From: Rickettsia typhi
GTDB taxonomy: Bacteria > Pseudomonadota > Alphaproteobacteria > WRAU01 > Hepatincolaceae
Length of the DNA stretch: 64,000 nt
NCBI GenBank assembly: GCA_945888065.1
Contig: CAMCZU010000001.1
Location: 62,001 to 126,000, forward strand
Direction: 5' to 3'
The notes under the pieces are model-generated. The model saw nothing but the letters and a program-made list of their open reading frames with translations, was not told where the DNA came from and made no database searches. The stretch's first letter is position 1; each line of letters starts with the position of its first letter. Positions 63,076 to 64,000 of this stretch are shown here, one piece after another. A program made the translations under genes and the position numbers.

Positions 63076-63672
63076 TTAAGGATAAAGCAACTTTTCATTC
63101 CATTTATCATCTTCAATTTTGGTATATAGCTTACGTATATGCAAACGAAAAGATTTTTCGTGCCAAAATTCTATAGTTGATGGTCTAATAATATAACCTC
63201 CCCAATAGTTGGGTTTTGGAGGGTTAATAGGATATTTTATTGAATACTTAGAAATTCTGTGTAAAAAATCCTGATAGGAAGATAGCTCCATAGATTGCTT
63301 AGATGCCCAAGCTCCAATTTTACTTAAATAAGGCCTACTTTGAAAATATTTTTCAGATATAACAGAATCCACAGGTAATGCTTTACCTGTAATTCTTATT
63401 TGTCTGCTAATACATTCCCAATAAAATAACATTGCCACATTTTGATTACTTTGAATTTCAATAGATTTTTTACTTTCTAAATTAGTAAAAAAAATAAAAC
63501 CATCTTTATTATAATCTTTTAATAACACCATACGAGAGGTTGGCATATTGTTATAACAAGTAGACAAAGCAAAAGAATTAAAATTTTTTAAAGAATTTTT
63601 TTCATAAACCTTATTAGCATAGTCAAACCAAAGAGTAAATTTAGTTAAAATATCATTATTTGAATATATCAT
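63076..63672 (-). CDS. pdxH: Pyridoxamine 5'-phosphate oxidase
   Basis: PdxH oxidises pyridoxine or pyridoxamine phosphate to pyridoxal phosphate with FMN. The 198-residue protein has SRMVLLKDYNKDGFIFFTN, the RQIRITGKA strand, SRPYLSKIGAWASKQS and the ending FWHEKSFRLHIR. It is about 20 residues shorter than E. coli PdxH, mostly at the N-terminus. The host or salvage would supply the vitamer substrate. Confidence 0.93.
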   Translation of the reverse strand: MIYSNNDILTKFTLWFDYANKVYEKNSLKNFNSFALSTCYNNMPTSRMVLLKDYNKDGFIFFTNLESKKSIEIQSNQNVAMLFYWECISRQIRITGKALPVDSVISEKYFQSRPYLSKIGAWASKQSMELSSYQDFLHRISKYSIKYPINPPKPNYWGGYIIRPSTIEFWHEKSFRLHIRKLYTKIEDDKWNEKLLYP

Positions 63673-63683
63673 TTGAATATAAA

Positions 63684-64000
63684 TTAACTAAGCTTAATAT
63701 TAAACGAATCTAAAATTAAGCTATGCAATATTTCTTCAAGTTTATCATTAGATGTATCACCATTAATCTCTTTAAGAACTATGTTATAAGCACTATCTTC
63801 ACCAAAGCTAAGCAAAACATCGCTATTATTTTTTGATATAGTTGCATTCAGATTATTTAAATCAGAATTTTGAACACAATCCCCAATGTCAATTTTATCG
63901 TTAGTAATATTATAACCCCAAATTTCAATTTCATTTTGATCTAAAAAACTATCTTTTAATATTTTATAAATATCACCATCTTGTTTTTTTTCTACAACAA
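63684..64000 (-). CDS. C-terminal end of a probable type I secreted protein (partial)
   Basis: A frame entering from the right edge ends at TAA 63684. The 104 visible residues include IEIWGYNITNDKIDIGDCV and NSDVLLSFGEDSAYNIVLK, which resembles the C-terminal secretion region of RTX-like or BapA-like adhesins (a DKIDL strand followed by DVxLSFGD and a hydrophobic end). Ending in LILDSFNIKLS also fits a type I signal. The start, size and repeats lie outside. No ABC exporter is in the window, so the call is tentative. Confidence 0.5.
   Translation of the reverse strand, partial: VVEKKQDGDIYKILKDSFLDQNEIEIWGYNITNDKIDIGDCVQNSDLNNLNATISKNNSDVLLSFGEDSAYNIVLKEINGDTSNDKLEEILHSLILDSFNIKLS

Overview
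This 64 kb window is very AT-rich chromosomal DNA from an alphaproteobacterium. The evidence is a TrcR/DUF1013 gene, the split pntA1-pntA2-pntB transhydrogenase, ychF-pth-rplY, a DUF4164-zapA pair followed by a 6S RNA candidate, rpmH-rnpA-yidD-yidC-engB, and an unbroken yebC-ruvCAB-ybgC-tolQRAB-pal-cpoB-tilS-ftsH-glmM string. Base composition, tight packing and accessory genes fit a reduced or host-associated lineage (Rickettsiales, Holosporales or similar). Complete pfkA, gapA and gpmI genes would be unusual for a typical Rickettsia. The family cannot be fixed from sequence inspection alone.

Layout. 1-14 kb: nadD-rsfS-rlmH, an EnvZ/OmpR-like two-component pair, a LOG protein, pgsA, uvrC, a gene-free stretch with clustered DnaA boxes (possible oriC), then rppH, ctpA, an EnvC-like activator, gpmI, ychF, pth and rplY. 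14-17.2 kb: an accessory block of four genes between rplY and prs. It holds a CDP-glycerol synthase (TagD-like) and a LicD-family transferase behind eight TAAA repeats, then, on the other strand, an Abi_2/HEPN protein overlapping a voltage-gated K+ channel. 17-25 kb: prs, pgeF, a MidA-type methyltransferase with no ordinary start codon, lgt, a small heat-shock protein, engB-yidC-yidD-rnpA-rpmH, a lipoprotein and tRNA-Arg.

25-33 kb: a diverged class A penicillin-binding-like protein that has lost its catalytic motifs, ubiT-ubiU (oxygen-independent ubiquinone synthesis, no ubiV seen) and a large single-chain Type IIG restriction-modification enzyme. 33-48 kb: the glmM-to-yebC block on the minus strand, cytochrome b561, ymdB, the 6S RNA candidate, zapA and its partner. 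48-57 kb: gapA, efp, a degenerate suhB, three related MFS exporters with rpmE embedded among them, trcR, pfkA and rpsU. 57-64 kb: transhydrogenase genes, another MFS gene, a second S41 protease, pdxH and the C-terminal end of a probable type I secreted protein.

Functionally the window combines envelope upkeep (Tol-Pal, Lgt, YidC, GlmM, two tail-specific proteases, EnvC), central metabolism (glycolysis and NADPH supply), DNA repair and translation. Most housekeeping genes look normal. The unusual material lies in the 14-17 kb block, the dead PBP, the start-less methyltransferase, the metal-ligand-depleted SuhB and the oriC-like stretch.
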